A DNA stretch of 45,133 bases from Candidatus Kuenenia stuttgartensis (GTDB lineage Bacteria; Planctomycetota; Planctomycetia; Gemmatales; Gemmataceae). Below are positions 1-9,483 of the stretch, piece by piece (positions within the stretch are counted from its first letter, which is position 1; the number at the start of each line of letters is the position of its first letter). The DNA is taken from assembly GCA_945897965.1 (NCBI GenBank), contig CAMDHK010000007.1, forward strand, positions 1 to 45,133, in the 5' to 3' direction. The notes under the pieces are model-generated. The model did no database searches. It was not told the DNA's origin and was given only the letters and a program-made list of their open reading frames with translations. The position numbers and the translations under genes were made by a program.

Positions 1-206
1 GCTGTTTGAATTGAGAGGTGGGAAGAAGAATCGACCAGCAAAAATCTGCCTGCAATAAAACGATCCCACAGATTGATAATCAAGTGAAGGAATTGTAGGA
101 TCAAAGCGGGCCAGGCCAGATAAAAAACTTTTAGCAGGGTGGACTTGCTTGGATCCGTGTAAAAGCTAGGCTTTACAAGAGGGTTTACAACTGTTGAACC
201 ACCCAT
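1..206 (-). CDS. MATE-family-like efflux transporter, N-terminal part (cut by window edge)
   Basis: An open frame runs from an ATG at 206 off the left edge, giving 68 residues. After about 25 polar residues comes a hydrophobic stretch (VFYLAWPALILQFLHLIINL, then WDRFIAGRFL). It resembles the first membrane helix of MATE multidrug/sodium antiporters, where a LALPxILxxLxxxxxNLxDxxFxG pattern is usual. The start has a strong ribosome binding site (AAGGGG, 5 nt upstream) and overlaps the end of the upstream S4-domain gene by 22 nt in another frame, so the two are probably translationally coupled. MATE proteins export cationic drugs or metabolites across the inner membrane using a sodium or proton gradient. 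Only the first helix is visible, so the family call is tentative; another polytopic transporter is possible. Confidence 0.55.
   Translation of the reverse strand, partial: MGGSTVVNPLVKPSFYTDPSKSTLLKVFYLAWPALILQFLHLIINLWDRFIAGRFLLVDSSSHLSIQT
54..54. other. no additional feature; left-edge sequence is covered by the MATE-like frame
   Basis: Bases 1-184 hold no plus-strand gene; the only supported reading is the minus-strand MATE-like frame described above. Confidence 0.4.
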
Positions 207-427
207 GTTTCCCCTTTAAGAAGACCAAAACGATCGTTTAGATGAAGAGTAAAGCCCGGCGTGGTAACGACCTGCCCGTTAACTTGTATTTGCCCTTCTT
301 TAACCAAGAATTTAGATTGCCCGCCAGTACCACCAATGCCCGCTTTTTTCACCGCCTGAGCTAATGAAATTGATTCGGTGGAAAGCTGCAAAATCTTATC
401 ACTTTTTTCTTTAGATTGCTGATCCAT
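185..427 (-). CDS. small S4-domain RNA-binding protein (YbcJ/YaaA-like)
   Basis: The 80-residue product carries one S4 fold: AVKKAGIGGTGGQSKFLVKEG followed by a VNGQV turn and a short beta tail. The GGxGGQ(S/A)K signature is typical of the stand-alone S4 proteins YbcJ (E. coli) and YaaA/RlbA (Firmicutes). These bind structured RNA and are linked to ribosome assembly, but the exact target is unknown. I chose the ATG at 427 because GGAG lies 6 nt upstream; GTG and ATG codons at 448 and 445 would add 7 residues but lack a good site. The gene overlaps the start of the MATE-like gene downstream. It is divergent from nadA, with an 85-121 bp shared upstream region holding a direct repeat. Confidence 0.8.
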   Translation of the reverse strand: MDQQSKEKSDKILQLSTESISLAQAVKKAGIGGTGGQSKFLVKEGQIQVNGQVVTTPGFTLHLNDRFGLLKGETWVVQQL

Positions 428-453
428 GAAATTCTCCAAGGCCATCACTCAAA

Positions 454-482
454 AATTAGGTATTATTAACTTAATTAGGTAT
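454..482. repeat. 10-bp direct repeat in the S4 gene / nadA divergent upstream region
   Basis: AATTAGGTAT occurs at 454-463 and again at 473-482, a 19-bp period, in the short region between the divergent S4-domain gene and nadA. Two copies on nearly the same face of the helix could be an operator, for example for an NAD-responsive repressor, but no known NadR, NiaR or NrtR consensus is recognised. AT-rich chance repetition is the alternative. Confidence 0.35.
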
Positions 483-548
483 CCTTACTTTAGGCCAAAA
501 TGTAATTAAGGCCCCTGTCCCGACCATAAAACTTTGGGAACCCTTGCA

Positions 549-1475
549 ATGAATGATATTATCAAAGAAATCCAAGAGTTAAAAAAGCAAAAAAAAGCCA
601 CGATTCTTGCACATTATTACCAAGAGGGTGAAATCCAAGAAATCGCTGACTTCAATGGCGATTCCCTAGCTCTTGCCCGGGCCGCAACAAAGGTGGAGAC
701 CCCCATCATCGTTTTTTGTGGTGTGCATTTCATGGCTGAAACGGCAAAAATCCTTAATCCAGCAAAAAAAGTTTTACTCCCAGACCTCCAAGCTGGGTGT
801 TCTCTCGCAGACAGTTGCCCCGCAGACAAATTGGCCCGATACCAAGAAATGCTACGGATCAATGGCAGAAAATTCCAAACGGTAACTTACATTAACAGCA
901 CTGCTGCAGTAAAAAGCCTTAGCGACTGGGTGGTCACCTCAGGAAATGCAGAAAGTATAGTTAAAAAAGTTCCCGCCGATATGGAAATTCTTTTTGTACC
1001 AGATAGACACCTTGGGCAATATCTGGAAGAAGTAACAAACAGAAAAATGATCCTTTGGGACGGGGCATGCATGGTGCATGAAATTTTCAGCTTGGGTGAC
1101 CTTCTTGCGATGAAGAAAAAGCTTCCTTCCTCAATGGTGCTCGCGCACCCAGAATGCCCTGCAAATATCCGCGCTTATAGCGAATTTGTTGGGGGCACCG
1201 AAGCCATGCTTAATAAAATTGCAACTTTTAAAACTCCTACAGATTTTATAGTTGCAACCGAGCCTAACATGATGTGGCAGATGGAAAATCGTTTCCCGCA
1301 GCACCGTTATCACCCGGTACCAGGGATAACTTGTGCATGTAATAAATGCCCGCATATGGGCAGGAACACCCTTGAAAATCTAAGGGATTGCCTAATAAAC
1401 GAGACACCTGAAATTGTTTGGGATCCATGTTTTGATCGCGCAAAGGAAGTATTAACCCGGAGCCTTTTAAATTAA
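549..1475 (+). CDS. nadA: quinolinate synthase NadA
   Basis: NadA condenses iminoaspartate with dihydroxyacetone phosphate to quinolinate, the precursor of NAD, in the cytoplasm using a [4Fe-4S] cluster. The 308-residue product has the family's landmarks in order: AHYYQ near the N-terminus, [60 protein letters not shown] and a C-terminal CACNKCPHM. Cluster cysteines are expected in [12 protein letters not shown] and the CxCxxC region, all present. I took ATG at 549 with GGGA about 9 nt upstream; an in-frame TTG at 534 would add five residues. A CBM9-like gene follows 15 nt later, probably co-transcribed. nadB and nadC are not in the window. Confidence 0.96.
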   Translation: MNDIIKEIQELKKQKKATILAHYYQEGEIQEIADFNGDSLALARAATKVETPIIVFCGVHFMAETAKILNPAKKVLLPDLQAGCSLADSCPADKLARYQEMLRINGRKFQTVTYINSTAAVKSLSDWVVTSGNAESIVKKVPADMEILFVPDRHLGQYLEEVTNRKMILWDGACMVHEIFSLGDLLAMKKKLPSSMVLAHPECPANIRAYSEFVGGTEAMLNKIATFKTPTDFIVATEPNMMWQMENRFPQHRYHPVPGITCACNKCPHMGRNTLENLRDCLINETPEIVWDPCFDRAKEVLTRSLLN

Positions 1476-1490
1476 GAAAGTATTGCTTCT

Positions 1491-2233
1491 ATGCAGCCTG
1501 TACCTTCACGATTTCTTATTCGACTTGCACGAAAGTGTCTGAATCACCCAGGTGTGCCCTTGGCTAAGGGAGATGCGTTACTCGACCTTTCCAGCGAATT
1601 CACCATCGCTAGTTTAAGTGGTTTAGATGGGCAGGAAGAATTCGCCGAATTGCGAATTTGCTGGAATGCCCAAGGACTTGGTTTCCAAGCCACCATTACA
1701 GGCAAAAAACAACCCCCAGAAGGGGATAATACAAGGCCTAGAAGCTCCGATGGGATAACTATTTGGGTAGATACCCGCGATTCACGATCTAGCCATCGAG
1801 CCACACGCTACTGCCATCAATTCCATTTTCTTGCAACTGGAGCAGGCCCGGATAGAGAAGACCCATGTTTCGTTCAATCGAAAATTCACAGAGCCTTGCA
1901 GGATGCGCCTTTTTGCAACCCAAGTGAAATTATGTTCCGATGCACCAACGAACCGAGTGGTTATTTTATGGAAGCCTTTTTACCTTCGCAGGCACTTGCG
2001 GGGTATGACTCAGAAGAATGCCCAAGGTTGGGCGTATGTATTCAAGTACATGATAGGGAATTGGGCGATCAGATATACGACAGCACCTTGGATTTTCCTT
2101 TTTCAGAAGATCCAAGTTTATGGAGCCAACTAATATTGGTTCACCCTGAACGAGATGAAAAACCAGCCAAGAAGAAGGAAGGCAAATCTTCTAGTCGTAA
2201 AGCAGATAAACCTAGCAAGAAAGAACTAGAAAG

Positions 2234-2237
<4 letters not shown>
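1491..2237 (+). CDS. CBM9/DOMON-like beta-sandwich protein of unknown function
   Basis: The 248-residue protein has no signal peptide or membrane segment. Its centre ([20 protein letters not shown] ... [12 protein letters not shown] ... YCHQFHFL ... [13 protein letters not shown]) follows the alternating pattern of carbohydrate-binding family 9-like domains. These usually read LxxxWdxxgLyfaxxV ... DsxxlfiDtR. The C-terminal 30 residues are a lysine/serine-rich tail ([19 protein letters not shown]). Such proteins are frequent and uncharacterised in planctomycetes; the ligand is unknown. It starts 15 nt after nadA and so may belong to the same transcript, though a link to NAD synthesis is not supported by anything in its sequence. 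Its stop codon shares TTAA with the convergent infA stop. Confidence 0.7.
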
Positions 2238-2491
<254 letters not shown>

Positions 2492-2533
2492 TAAAAATCT
2501 CCCAAGCCAAAAATGTAAACCAAAACGAACGCT

Positions 2534-2570
2534 TATAAAAAAGCAAAGAGGGTTCAAAATGAACCCTCTT
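2534..2570 (-). terminator. intrinsic terminator of the transaldolase gene
   Basis: A perfect 10-bp stem, AAGAGGGTTC/GAACCCTCTT, with a 5-nt loop spans 2546-2570. On the minus strand it is followed by TGCTTTTTTAT. It lies 17 bp past the transaldolase stop and upstream of infA, so infA probably has its own promoter or depends on read-through. Confidence 0.85.
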
Positions 2571-2586
2571 CTTAATTAAAACAACT

Positions 2587-3639
2587 TTACTTTGCAAGCT
2601 TGCTGCGTATTTCACCAATAGTTTTCAGCAGGCCCTTGAATGGATCTGCAAACTTACTTAAGCCTTCTGACATCAATGTTTCTTCCAAGTGCTGCATATT
2701 CACCTTGGCATCAATATCATCCAAGATGGACTTTGCAGGCAAAACATCAACTTGCTTGGTGAAAACTTGACCGCTATTCTGGGTTGCATCGTTGGTTTCT
2801 GGAGGATTCGTTTCGATATCAGACCCAGCAAACGCTGCAACATATTTGTAAGGAGCATCGGAAGGCTTTTTAGTACCGGTGCTAGCAAAAATAATTTCCT
2901 GCTGCAAAGGTAGGTTTTTGTCAGCCCAGAACTTATGGTTCATTGCACACAATCTTTTAGCGTTCACGATCCCAACCATGCCTTGAGCTTCAGCAGAAAG
3001 CGTGGGAACATGTTGTTCGGTGTAAACATCCAAACGGCTTACAAAAATGCTATAAACCGATTTGAAATTTTCGAGTGAGGTACGACGCTGCGCACCGCGC
3101 CAAATCGCTGCGCGAGCTTCTAAGTACTGCCTCTCGGAGAAAATCAAAGTGCAGTTCAGGGTAATTCCAGCAGCACAAAGTTCTTCCAATGCAGCCAACC
3201 CACCTGGAGTTGCAGGAACCTTGATCATTCGGTTTTGGTGTCCTTTGGCCCATTTCTTGCCTAATTCGATATACTGTGCAGCTTTTTCTTGTACAGAAAG
3301 CTTGCAATCTTTATCTTCAAGCAGGGGATCCAATTCAAAACTTACATAACCATTATTGCCTTTGGTGGACGTCCAAACAGGCAAGAAAACCTCTTGTGCT
3401 TGGGAAACCAATAGATCAGTCATTTTCCAAGCCAAACCAGCATCATCAAGGCCCTCAGCAGCAAACTTGGTTATTTGCTCGTCAAAACGATGCGTCCCCA
3501 ACAGTTTGGATATAATAATAGGGTTGGAAGTTGCCCCGGTTGCCCCCATGGCGCGATTTGCTTTAACTAACTCTGGATCAATGGAATCAAGCCAAAGTTT
3601 AGTACCCGCAGTTATTAAAGATTGCAAAGGCGTTGTCAT
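2587..3639 (-). CDS. tal: transaldolase
   Basis: Transaldolase moves a dihydroxyacetone unit between sugar phosphates in the non-oxidative pentose phosphate pathway. The 350-residue product has GATSNPIII (Schiff-base barrel start) and the catalytic lysine in RMIKVPAT (Lys140 in this numbering). The later [15 protein letters not shown] and the C-terminal helical region are also present. The length matches the longer TalB-like or type 2 enzymes. I chose ATG at 3639 because GAGG lies 10 nt upstream and the resulting [12 protein letters not shown] matches the family's usual N-terminus; an ATG at 3678 would add 13 residues. A strong terminator follows the stop. Confidence 0.94.
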   Translation of the reverse strand: MTTPLQSLITAGTKLWLDSIDPELVKANRAMGATGATSNPIIISKLLGTHRFDEQITKFAAEGLDDAGLAWKMTDLLVSQAQEVFLPVWTSTKGNNGYVSFELDPLLEDKDCKLSVQEKAAQYIELGKKWAKGHQNRMIKVPATPGGLAALEELCAAGITLNCTLIFSERQYLEARAAIWRGAQRRTSLENFKSVYSIFVSRLDVYTEQHVPTLSAEAQGMVGIVNAKRLCAMNHKFWADKNLPLQQEIIFASTGTKKPSDAPYKYVAAFAGSDIETNPPETNDATQNSGQVFTKQVDVLPAKSILDDIDAKVNMQHLEETLMSEGLSKFADPFKGLLKTIGEIRSKLAK

Positions 3640-3807
3640 ATCAATCAATCCTCTATGTTTATCTAAGTTATTAGCCATTAGTCACTAAAGGTATCCTAAG
3701 CATTTAGACAGTTTGTTGCTATTAGTTTTTCAAAAATTTGAGTTTATTCATTTAATATTTATATATGCCAAGCCATTCCAAGAAGCAAAACAGCATGGCT
3801 TTATAGA

Positions 3808-4494
3808 CTAAGGCACGGTTAATGATGCGCCATTATTAGCTGCATTTAAACCCAATATGAACGGAACAGCACTTTTAGCCCAAGTACTTGCGGAGTGATA
3901 ACTGGATGCTCCATCGCCAAAAGCAGTTTTTAGCATGTCGGTATTAATAACCCCAGGATTTAAAGGGATGGCTGCCATTCCTTGAGGCAATTCCAGAGCC
4001 AAAGCCTTTGTCAGACCTTCAACCGCATACTTTGATGCACAATAGGGCGCAAACCCGCCAGATACCGATCTGCCCCAAGCCGAACTTAAATTTACAATGA
4101 TCCCTTTTTTCGCCCCCACCATGGAAGGAACAAAGCATCGGATAATATTTCCAATCCCATTAATGTTTACATCAATCAAGTTGCAAAATTCCTTCTCTGA
4201 GATCTCCCATAACGGAGCAGGCTTGTTGATTACCGCAGCATTATTAATGAGTAAATCAGGCAACCCATGCCCCAGCACAGATCTTGCCCACTTCTCAACA
4301 GATTTTTCCTGGGTAACATCAACGACCGCAAATTTTCCTTGAGGCACCTTTTTTTGCAATGCCTCCACATTCGCTTCTGATGAGCCACAACCATGAATTT
4401 CATGCCCAAGTTCACTCATCCCCAACACCAAAGCTTCACCTAAACCTCTAGTTGCACCTGTGACCACAATTCTAAGCCGATTTTTTATAGTCAT
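3808..4494 (-). CDS. short-chain dehydrogenase/reductase (SDR)
   Basis: A 228-residue classical SDR. It shows the Rossmann glycine motif TGATRGLG (residues 12-19), a cofactor-region VDV near 59, NNAA (84-87), the active-site Ser138-Ser139 and the YCASK motif with Tyr151 and Lys155, then NPGVINTDM. It should oxidise or reduce an alcohol/carbonyl with NAD(P)(H); the substrate cannot be read from sequence. It starts 13 nt after the stop of the D-2-hydroxyacid dehydrogenase and is the last gene of a three-gene minus-strand run. The two neighbouring oxidoreductases may act on related hydroxyacids, which is inference only. Confidence 0.9.
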   Translation of the reverse strand: MTIKNRLRIVVTGATRGLGEALVLGMSELGHEIHGCGSSEANVEALQKKVPQGKFAVVDVTQEKSVEKWARSVLGHGLPDLLINNAAVINKPAPLWEISEKEFCNLIDVNINGIGNIIRCFVPSMVGAKKGIIVNLSSAWGRSVSGGFAPYCASKYAVEGLTKALALELPQGMAAIPLNPGVINTDMLKTAFGDGASSYHSASTWAKSAVPFILGLNAANNGASLTVP

Positions 4495-4507
4495 TTAAAA
4501 ATCCTTT

Positions 4508-5512
4508 TTAAAACCATCGCGATTTATCAACAACATTCATAAGGGGTAACTGATTCAAAAACCTTTGCAAATTATCCATTAGAAATGCAAGATGCCTTGA
4601 AGCAATTGGTGGGGCATACCCCGCAACATGAGGTGTCAAAATTACTTTATCGCTCATTTTCCAAAGGGGATGCGTTTCAGGAAGGGGTTCAATTTCAAAA
4701 ACATCTAATCCCGCTCCTGCTATTAATCCTTGATCCAAAGCTTTTACAAGGTCATCAAGAACTACAATTGCACCCCTGCCGATGTTGATCAAAACCGCAT
4801 CTGCTTTCATTTTCTTGATCAAATCTAGGTTGAAAAGTTTTTCGGTTATGGGTGTGTGAGGGGCAGCGATTACAACATAATCAGAGGATCGTAGAAATTC
4901 ATCCAACCGTTCCATCGGCCAAGGTTGCGGGATTTCTTTTGAAGGTTCTAAGCAAAAAGGATCAAGACCAATGCAACGCATATTAAAAGCCGCACCTCGC
5001 TTGGCTATTTCTTTGCCAATTCCGCCAAGGCCGAATACCCCTAGTGTTTTTTCGCTTAATACTTGATGTTTTAAATCGATTGAATTGGTGATACCTGGGC
5101 CGCTGGCAAAATCGACCCGCCCATTCTCGCCTCCAAGGGGAGCCCATTTACTCTGCTCTTGTTGCAATATATATCGATGTAAATTTCTTGAAAAACTTAG
5201 CACCATCCCAATCGCATGATCTGCAACCACATCAGAAAAAATACCACGCATGTTCGTCAATACCGAAGGATGATCAATGAGCGCAGGAAAAACATAATGT
5301 TCCAAACTGGCAGTCATCGACTGCACCCACTTAAGCTTGGTTGCGTTTCCAAGCAATTCGGGTGTGATTTTTCCTATAAAACCATCGGCATCCCCTACCG
5401 ATTCCATTGCTTCATTTAACGAATTGGCATTAACCAATTTATGTGGACCAGCAATAGCATTAAATTTTGCAACGCGAGGTGCATCAACTGGGGGAAAGAG
5501 AACAATTTTCAT
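4508..5512 (-). CDS. D-2-hydroxyacid dehydrogenase, NAD-binding
   Basis: The 334-residue protein belongs to the D-isomer-specific 2-hydroxyacid dehydrogenases. The nucleotide-binding motif is VFGLGGIGKEIA (glycines at 161-166) and INIGRGAIV contains the catalytic Arg246. LDVFEIEPLP holds Glu275, and LTPHVAG holds the catalytic His295. The N-terminal substrate domain is more divergent, as is usual. The substrate might be glycerate, phosphoglycerate-like or another 2-hydroxyacid. I placed the start at 5512, 17 nt after the upstream stop; an earlier start at 5569 would overlap the haemolysin-III-like gene by 40 nt and add 19 atypical residues. No strong ribosome binding site is visible, which fits translational coupling. 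Confidence 0.9.
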   Translation of the reverse strand: MKIVLFPPVDAPRVAKFNAIAGPHKLVNANSLNEAMESVGDADGFIGKITPELLGNATKLKWVQSMTASLEHYVFPALIDHPSVLTNMRGIFSDVVADHAIGMVLSFSRNLHRYILQQEQSKWAPLGGENGRVDFASGPGITNSIDLKHQVLSEKTLGVFGLGGIGKEIAKRGAAFNMRCIGLDPFCLEPSKEIPQPWPMERLDEFLRSSDYVVIAAPHTPITEKLFNLDLIKKMKADAVLINIGRGAIVVLDDLVKALDQGLIAGAGLDVFEIEPLPETHPLWKMSDKVILTPHVAGYAPPIASRHLAFLMDNLQRFLNQLPLMNVVDKSRWF

Positions 5513-5529
5513 TTCAACTGCATTCGAAT

Positions 5530-6282
5530 TTAGGCTGATTTTCGTGACATTGGTATTTCTTGCAAACAACTTGCATCATTACCAATCAAGATGGGATTAT
5601 CATACATTTCCATGGCGAAGTCGAGAGGTTTCGAATAACTCGCCAATGTTTTTATCATGAAGTAGTAGTGGGTTAGGCTTCCGAGGATTACCACCAAGTG
5701 AAAAACTTCATGAGGGCCAATTAATCCTGGAATGATCACGGGTTGGTGGGCCAAATTAAATGCAGCTCCCAAGCTGTAAATAATCCCACCCATCATGAAG
5801 GGCCTAGCTTTCCTTTCAGGCAACTTTTTCAACAACTGAATATAAAGAAATAATCCCATCCAACCCAACATAAGATACACTGTAGTTCTCACATATAGGG
5901 GCATGGTGGTACCACTTACAATTACCGTTATTCCGGCACAGGAAAAAAACCACATGCTGGATAAGAACATGAATCGCCAGCGCTTTTCCATAAACACTAA
6001 AGCGATTGGCGTGCAAGTGCCTGCAATGAATAAAAATATGCATACATGATCAAGTGATCTGCATGCTTCGATAATTCTTTCCGAACCCCAAACAGAATGA
6101 AATAAACAACTACTTGCAAAACACGCAAGCATGGTCAACCCATACACCAACAACCCGATGGATTTCAGCTTATCATTACGGGTCCGCCTCATCAGCAATA
6201 CCGTCGCAGGAATGCAAAACAGCACCCAAGCACCATGGGTCAAGGCGCTTACTGGCTCTCTAATTTGCAATACTTCAATCAT
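5530..6282 (-). CDS. PAQR/haemolysin III family membrane protein
   Basis: About seven membrane helices in 250 residues with the family's conserved sites. SALTHG follows the N-terminus, SSCLFHS has the first metal-type His, SLDHVCIFLFIAGTCTP holds the Asp, and PHEVFHLVVILGSLTHY holds the C-terminal histidines. Bacterial members (YqfA, haemolysin III) are inner-membrane proteins related to adiponectin receptors; a zinc-dependent hydrolase activity is proposed but the physiological role is unclear. I chose ATG at 6282 with AGGT about 9 nt upstream; a TTG at 6303 would add seven residues. It is the first gene of a run with the two oxidoreductases downstream. Confidence 0.9.
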   Translation of the reverse strand: MIEVLQIREPVSALTHGAWVLFCIPATVLLMRRTRNDKLKSIGLLVYGLTMLACFASSCLFHSVWGSERIIEACRSLDHVCIFLFIAGTCTPIALVFMEKRWRFMFLSSMWFFSCAGITVIVSGTTMPLYVRTTVYLMLGWMGLFLYIQLLKKLPERKARPFMMGGIIYSLGAAFNLAHQPVIIPGLIGPHEVFHLVVILGSLTHYYFMIKTLASYSKPLDFAMEMYDNPILIGNDASCLQEIPMSRKSA

Positions 6283-6303
6283 CCGAATACCTATAAAAAA
6301 CAA

Positions 6304-6538
6304 ATAAAAACAGTTGAATCCACAACCAACACTATTGCTTTGGTTACGGTGAAATCTTTAATCGTTTTAAATGGATCGACCCTGAAATCAGCAAACTTTA
6401 TGGAAATCAGCTTCCATACATCTAGATTCTGGCCCTCTGCATCCTGTTAACCGTTAAATTTTAAAGAAAAGGGTGATTTCTACTGCTTAACGGTGAAATG
6501 AGTCTATAAATATAGCATCAATTAAAGGATTTATTGCA
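6304..6538. other. divergent intergenic region between haemolysin-III-like gene and ubiD-family gene
   Basis: No gene is supported in these 235 bases. The sequence is AT-rich and must hold promoters for both neighbours. It contains TTAACCGTTAA near 6448 and a related TTAACGGTGAAAT near 6487. TATAAATATA around 6505 is a possible -10 region for the ubiD-family gene. Confidence 0.4.
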
Positions 6539-8389
6539 ATGAGCTATCGAAATTTAAGACAGTGCGTTACAGATCTTGAAAAAAACAAACACTTGGTTCG
6601 TATCGATGTTGAAGTCGATCCCCATCTCGAAGCTGCGGCTATCCATCGCAGAGTCTTTCAGGCAAATGGCCCAGCTATATTCTTTACCAATGTAAAGAAC
6701 TCAAAATTCCCCATGGTCAGTAATCTATTTGGGACCATTGCCCGCGCAAAGTTCATATTCCGACATCAACTCGCCACTGTGGAAACTATGGTTGCCTGCA
6801 AGGCATACCCGGAAAAAGTAATGCGGAATCCCCTTCTATGGCCTAAGTTATTTTCTGGTCTATGGAACTCTCTGCCCCGAGTTGTGCGTACTGGCCCCTT
6901 GTTAGAAAACCAAACCCTTATTTCCAAACTGCCGCAATTAGTTTGCTGGCCAAAGGATGGGGGAGCTTTTGTTACTCTGCCTCAAGTTCATACCGAAGAT
7001 GTTGAGAGCCCCGGTTGGAGGTTTTCAAACATTGGCATGTATCGCATCCAATTATCAGGCAACCAATACAAAACTAATGAAGAAATTGGATTGCACTACC
7101 AGCTTCATAGGGGCATTGGCGTTCATCACAGCAAAGCCATCAAAAATAATAAACCATTCCGGGTGGCTATTTCAGTAGGTGGCCCTCCAAGCCTTGCAGT
7201 TGCTGCGGTTATGCCTTTACCCGAAGCCATGCCTGAAATATGCTTTGCCGGGGCCCTCGGCGGCAGACGAATGAACTTGGTTAAGTTTCCTATGCCATCC
7301 CCAGATATTCGACCCATCCTTATGCCTGCAGAAGCAGACTTCTGCATCGTAGGCATTGTTGATCCCAGCAGGCTTTTACCTGAAGGACCTTTTGGAGATC
7401 ACCTTGGCTACTACAGCCTTGCACATGATTTCCCTGTAATGAAAGTGGAAGCGGTATACCACAGAACTAATGCAATTTGGCCATTCACCGTGGTGGGTAG
7501 ACCGCCCCAAGAAGATACAGCATTTGGGGAATTAATCCATGAATTGACCGCCCCCATTCTTCCCACGGTAATTCCGGGTGTCCATGCCGTTAATGCAGTC
7601 GATGCTGCAGGGGTTCACCCTTTGTTACTAGCCATAGGCAGCGAGCGCTACACCCCCTACAACACCATCGAAAGACCCCAAGAGTTGCTGACTGCCGCAA
7701 ATGCAATATTGGGACAAGGGCAACTCTCTCTTGCAAAATTCCTATTGATCATTGCAAAAGAAGATAATCCAGAAATGGACATTAAAGACATTCCATTATT
7801 TTTTAGACACCTGCTCGAAAGAATTGATTTAACCAACGATCTTCATTTTCATACACGCACAACCATGGACACGCTTGATTACAGCGGCAGTGGTTTAAAC
7901 ATTGGATCTAAAGTGGTATTTGCTGCAGCAGGCCCGATTCGAAGGGCGCTACCAACGACGATCCCTGAAAAACTTAATCTTCCAAATGGTTTCGAAGCAC
8001 CCAGAGTTTGCCTGCCTGGCATACTTGCCATCAAATCTCCACCCTTTCAAACTCCGCAAAATCATGATGCTTTGTATTTCTGCGATGCATTTAACCCCAC
8101 AGATTCCATCAATCAATTCCCAATGGTTTTACTGGTCGATGACAGTGACTTCACAAGTGCAAGTCAGGGGAATTTCCTGTGGACTGTTTTCACTAAGACC
8201 AATCCAGCCAAAGATATCCATGGCATAGGTTCGGTTATTAGTGACAAGCATTGGGGATGCCATGGATCTTTGGTGATTGATGCACGAAGCAAACCCCACC
8301 ATGCACCCGCGTTAATCGAAGATCCAGCGGTGGAAAGGTCTGTAGATGCCTTGGGAGCCAGAGGTGGCCCCCTTCATGGTATTATTTGA
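6539..8389 (+). CDS. UbiD-family (de)carboxylase
   Basis: UbiD-family enzymes decarboxylate aromatic or unsaturated acids with prenylated FMN supplied by UbiX. The 616-residue protein shows NIGMYRIQ (164-171) and IGLHYQLHRGIG (183-194), which contribute prFMN/metal ligands. The EGPFGDHLGYY block (282-292) carries the catalytic acid residues. It is about 120 residues longer than E. coli UbiD, as in the long subgroup often annotated as menaquinone-biosynthesis decarboxylase in other phyla. The actual substrate is not determined. Start ATG at 6539 is preceded by AAAGGA at about 9 nt. No ubiX or other quinone gene is nearby. The gene converges on the HEAT-repeat gene with an 11-bp gap and no visible terminator. 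Confidence 0.9.
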   Translation: MSYRNLRQCVTDLEKNKHLVRIDVEVDPHLEAAAIHRRVFQANGPAIFFTNVKNSKFPMVSNLFGTIARAKFIFRHQLATVETMVACKAYPEKVMRNPLLWPKLFSGLWNSLPRVVRTGPLLENQTLISKLPQLVCWPKDGGAFVTLPQVHTEDVESPGWRFSNIGMYRIQLSGNQYKTNEEIGLHYQLHRGIGVHHSKAIKNNKPFRVAISVGGPPSLAVAAVMPLPEAMPEICFAGALGGRRMNLVKFPMPSPDIRPILMPAEADFCIVGIVDPSRLLPEGPFGDHLGYYSLAHDFPVMKVEAVYHRTNAIWPFTVVGRPPQEDTAFGELIHELTAPILPTVIPGVHAVNAVDAAGVHPLLLAIGSERYTPYNTIERPQELLTAANAILGQGQLSLAKFLLIIAKEDNPEMDIKDIPLFFRHLLERIDLTNDLHFHTRTTMDTLDYSGSGLNIGSKVVFAAAGPIRRALPTTIPEKLNLPNGFEAPRVCLPGILAIKSPPFQTPQNHDALYFCDAFNPTDSINQFPMVLLVDDSDFTSASQGNFLWTVFTKTNPAKDIHGIGSVISDKHWGCHGSLVIDARSKPHHAPALIEDPAVERSVDALGARGGPLHGII

Positions 8390-8400
8390 TTTAACGCAAA

Positions 8401-9483
8401 TCATGGCGTCTTTGGCATTGGTTTTGGGGTAACGCCTTTTAATGATTCCAATGCATTAGTGGCAGCTTGCTTGATAGGTTCGTATAAATCTTTTTTAGCA
8501 ATAAGCTTCGTTAGGGGCTCTTTTGCTTCTCTTGCCTCCACATTAAGGCTTCCAAGTGTAAGGCATGCGTTAAAAACAACAAAGTTATCTTTATCTTCAA
8601 GAAGATCAATCAAATCTGGAACAGTTGGTTTCGCAAGAGCCCCTATTACAGAAATTGCACGCATTGCTTCTAGCTTTACCTGCAGATCACTTTGCTTCAA
8701 CATTTGGCTTATGAACTTAACATGGGTAGCAGTGCTTAACACATCTTGATTTGCCAAGCCTACTTTAGCCCAAATTGCGAAGATTTTATCGCTGCCATTG
8801 GCTAGCTCTGTCAAAGCTTTTTCTACCCCAGCAGATACCAAAGGGTTATTTGGTTTTCCTAAAAGTGCAATTGCAGTAATAGCTGCATATCGAACAGGAA
8901 TTGCAGGATCTTTCAATGCAGCCAATGCCGCTGCTACAGCTTTGGTATCGGGCCCAGTTGTTTTATCTATACCAAATTTTACAAGAGCTATCAAAGCTAT
9001 CCTTCGAACTTCATAAGAGTTTGGATATTTTGAAGCTTCGACCAAAGCAGCTATAGTCCTTCTAGCATCTACAGGATCAAATCTTTGTAGGGCATTGATG
9101 GCAAGATAACGCACCTGAGCTTGGGGATCTTCCTGAGCTCTTTTTGCAAGGACATCAACCGTCCTAGGAATATCTTTGTCTAAAATTTCAAGCACGCTTA
9201 GTGCCATCACTGCTTTTACCCGTACTCCCGCATCGGGATCAAGGCACCGATCAATAACCGAAGGAATCGCTTCGGAAGTGGAAGAACCATAATTTGGAAT
9301 TGCACTTAGTGCAATATCTCGAACACTGGCATCTTTATCTTTAAGATCAATGATCCAAGATTTTAAGGATTTGATAGGGATTTTAGGGGTAAGATCTTTC
9401 TTTCCCCCACTTTCCTGAGCCCAGGAAGCTGCACCAATCAACATTAATGCAAGTAACGATATATGCCAATTTCCTGTTCGCAT
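8401..9483 (-). CDS. secreted HEAT-repeat protein
   Basis: The 360-residue protein starts with a signal peptide (basic MRTGNWH, then hydrophobic LLALMLIGAASWAQ with a likely cleavage after AQE). The rest is made of tandem helical HEAT repeats recognised by recurring units such as DPDAGVRVKAVMALSVL, DPQAQVRYLAINALQRF and DPAIPVRYAAITAIALL. The C-terminus is proline-rich (GVTPKPMPKTP). HEAT arrays are protein-interaction scaffolds; periplasmic versions are numerous in planctomycetes and uncharacterised. GGGG about 7 nt before the ATG supports the start. It is divergent from the WD40/cytochrome-type gene, so the two may share an upstream regulatory region. Confidence 0.85.
   Translation of the reverse strand: MRTGNWHISLLALMLIGAASWAQESGGKKDLTPKIPIKSLKSWIIDLKDKDASVRDIALSAIPNYGSSTSEAIPSVIDRCLDPDAGVRVKAVMALSVLEILDKDIPRTVDVLAKRAQEDPQAQVRYLAINALQRFDPVDARRTIAALVEASKYPNSYEVRRIALIALVKFGIDKTTGPDTKAVAAALAALKDPAIPVRYAAITAIALLGKPNNPLVSAGVEKALTELANGSDKIFAIWAKVGLANQDVLSTATHVKFISQMLKQSDLQVKLEAMRAISVIGALAKPTVPDLIDLLEDKDNFVVFNACLTLGSLNVEAREAKEPLTKLIAKKDLYEPIKQAATNALESLKGVTPKPMPKTP

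Noticed and set aside
3700-3807. AAGCCAT/ATGGCTT inverted repeat after the SDR gene
   Set aside because: 18-nt loop and no T-run on the relevant strand; not convincing as a terminator.
6235-6450. 71-codon plus-strand frame upstream of the ubiD-family gene
   Set aside because: It overlaps the start of the haemolysin-III-like gene on the other strand and has no family or ribosome binding site.
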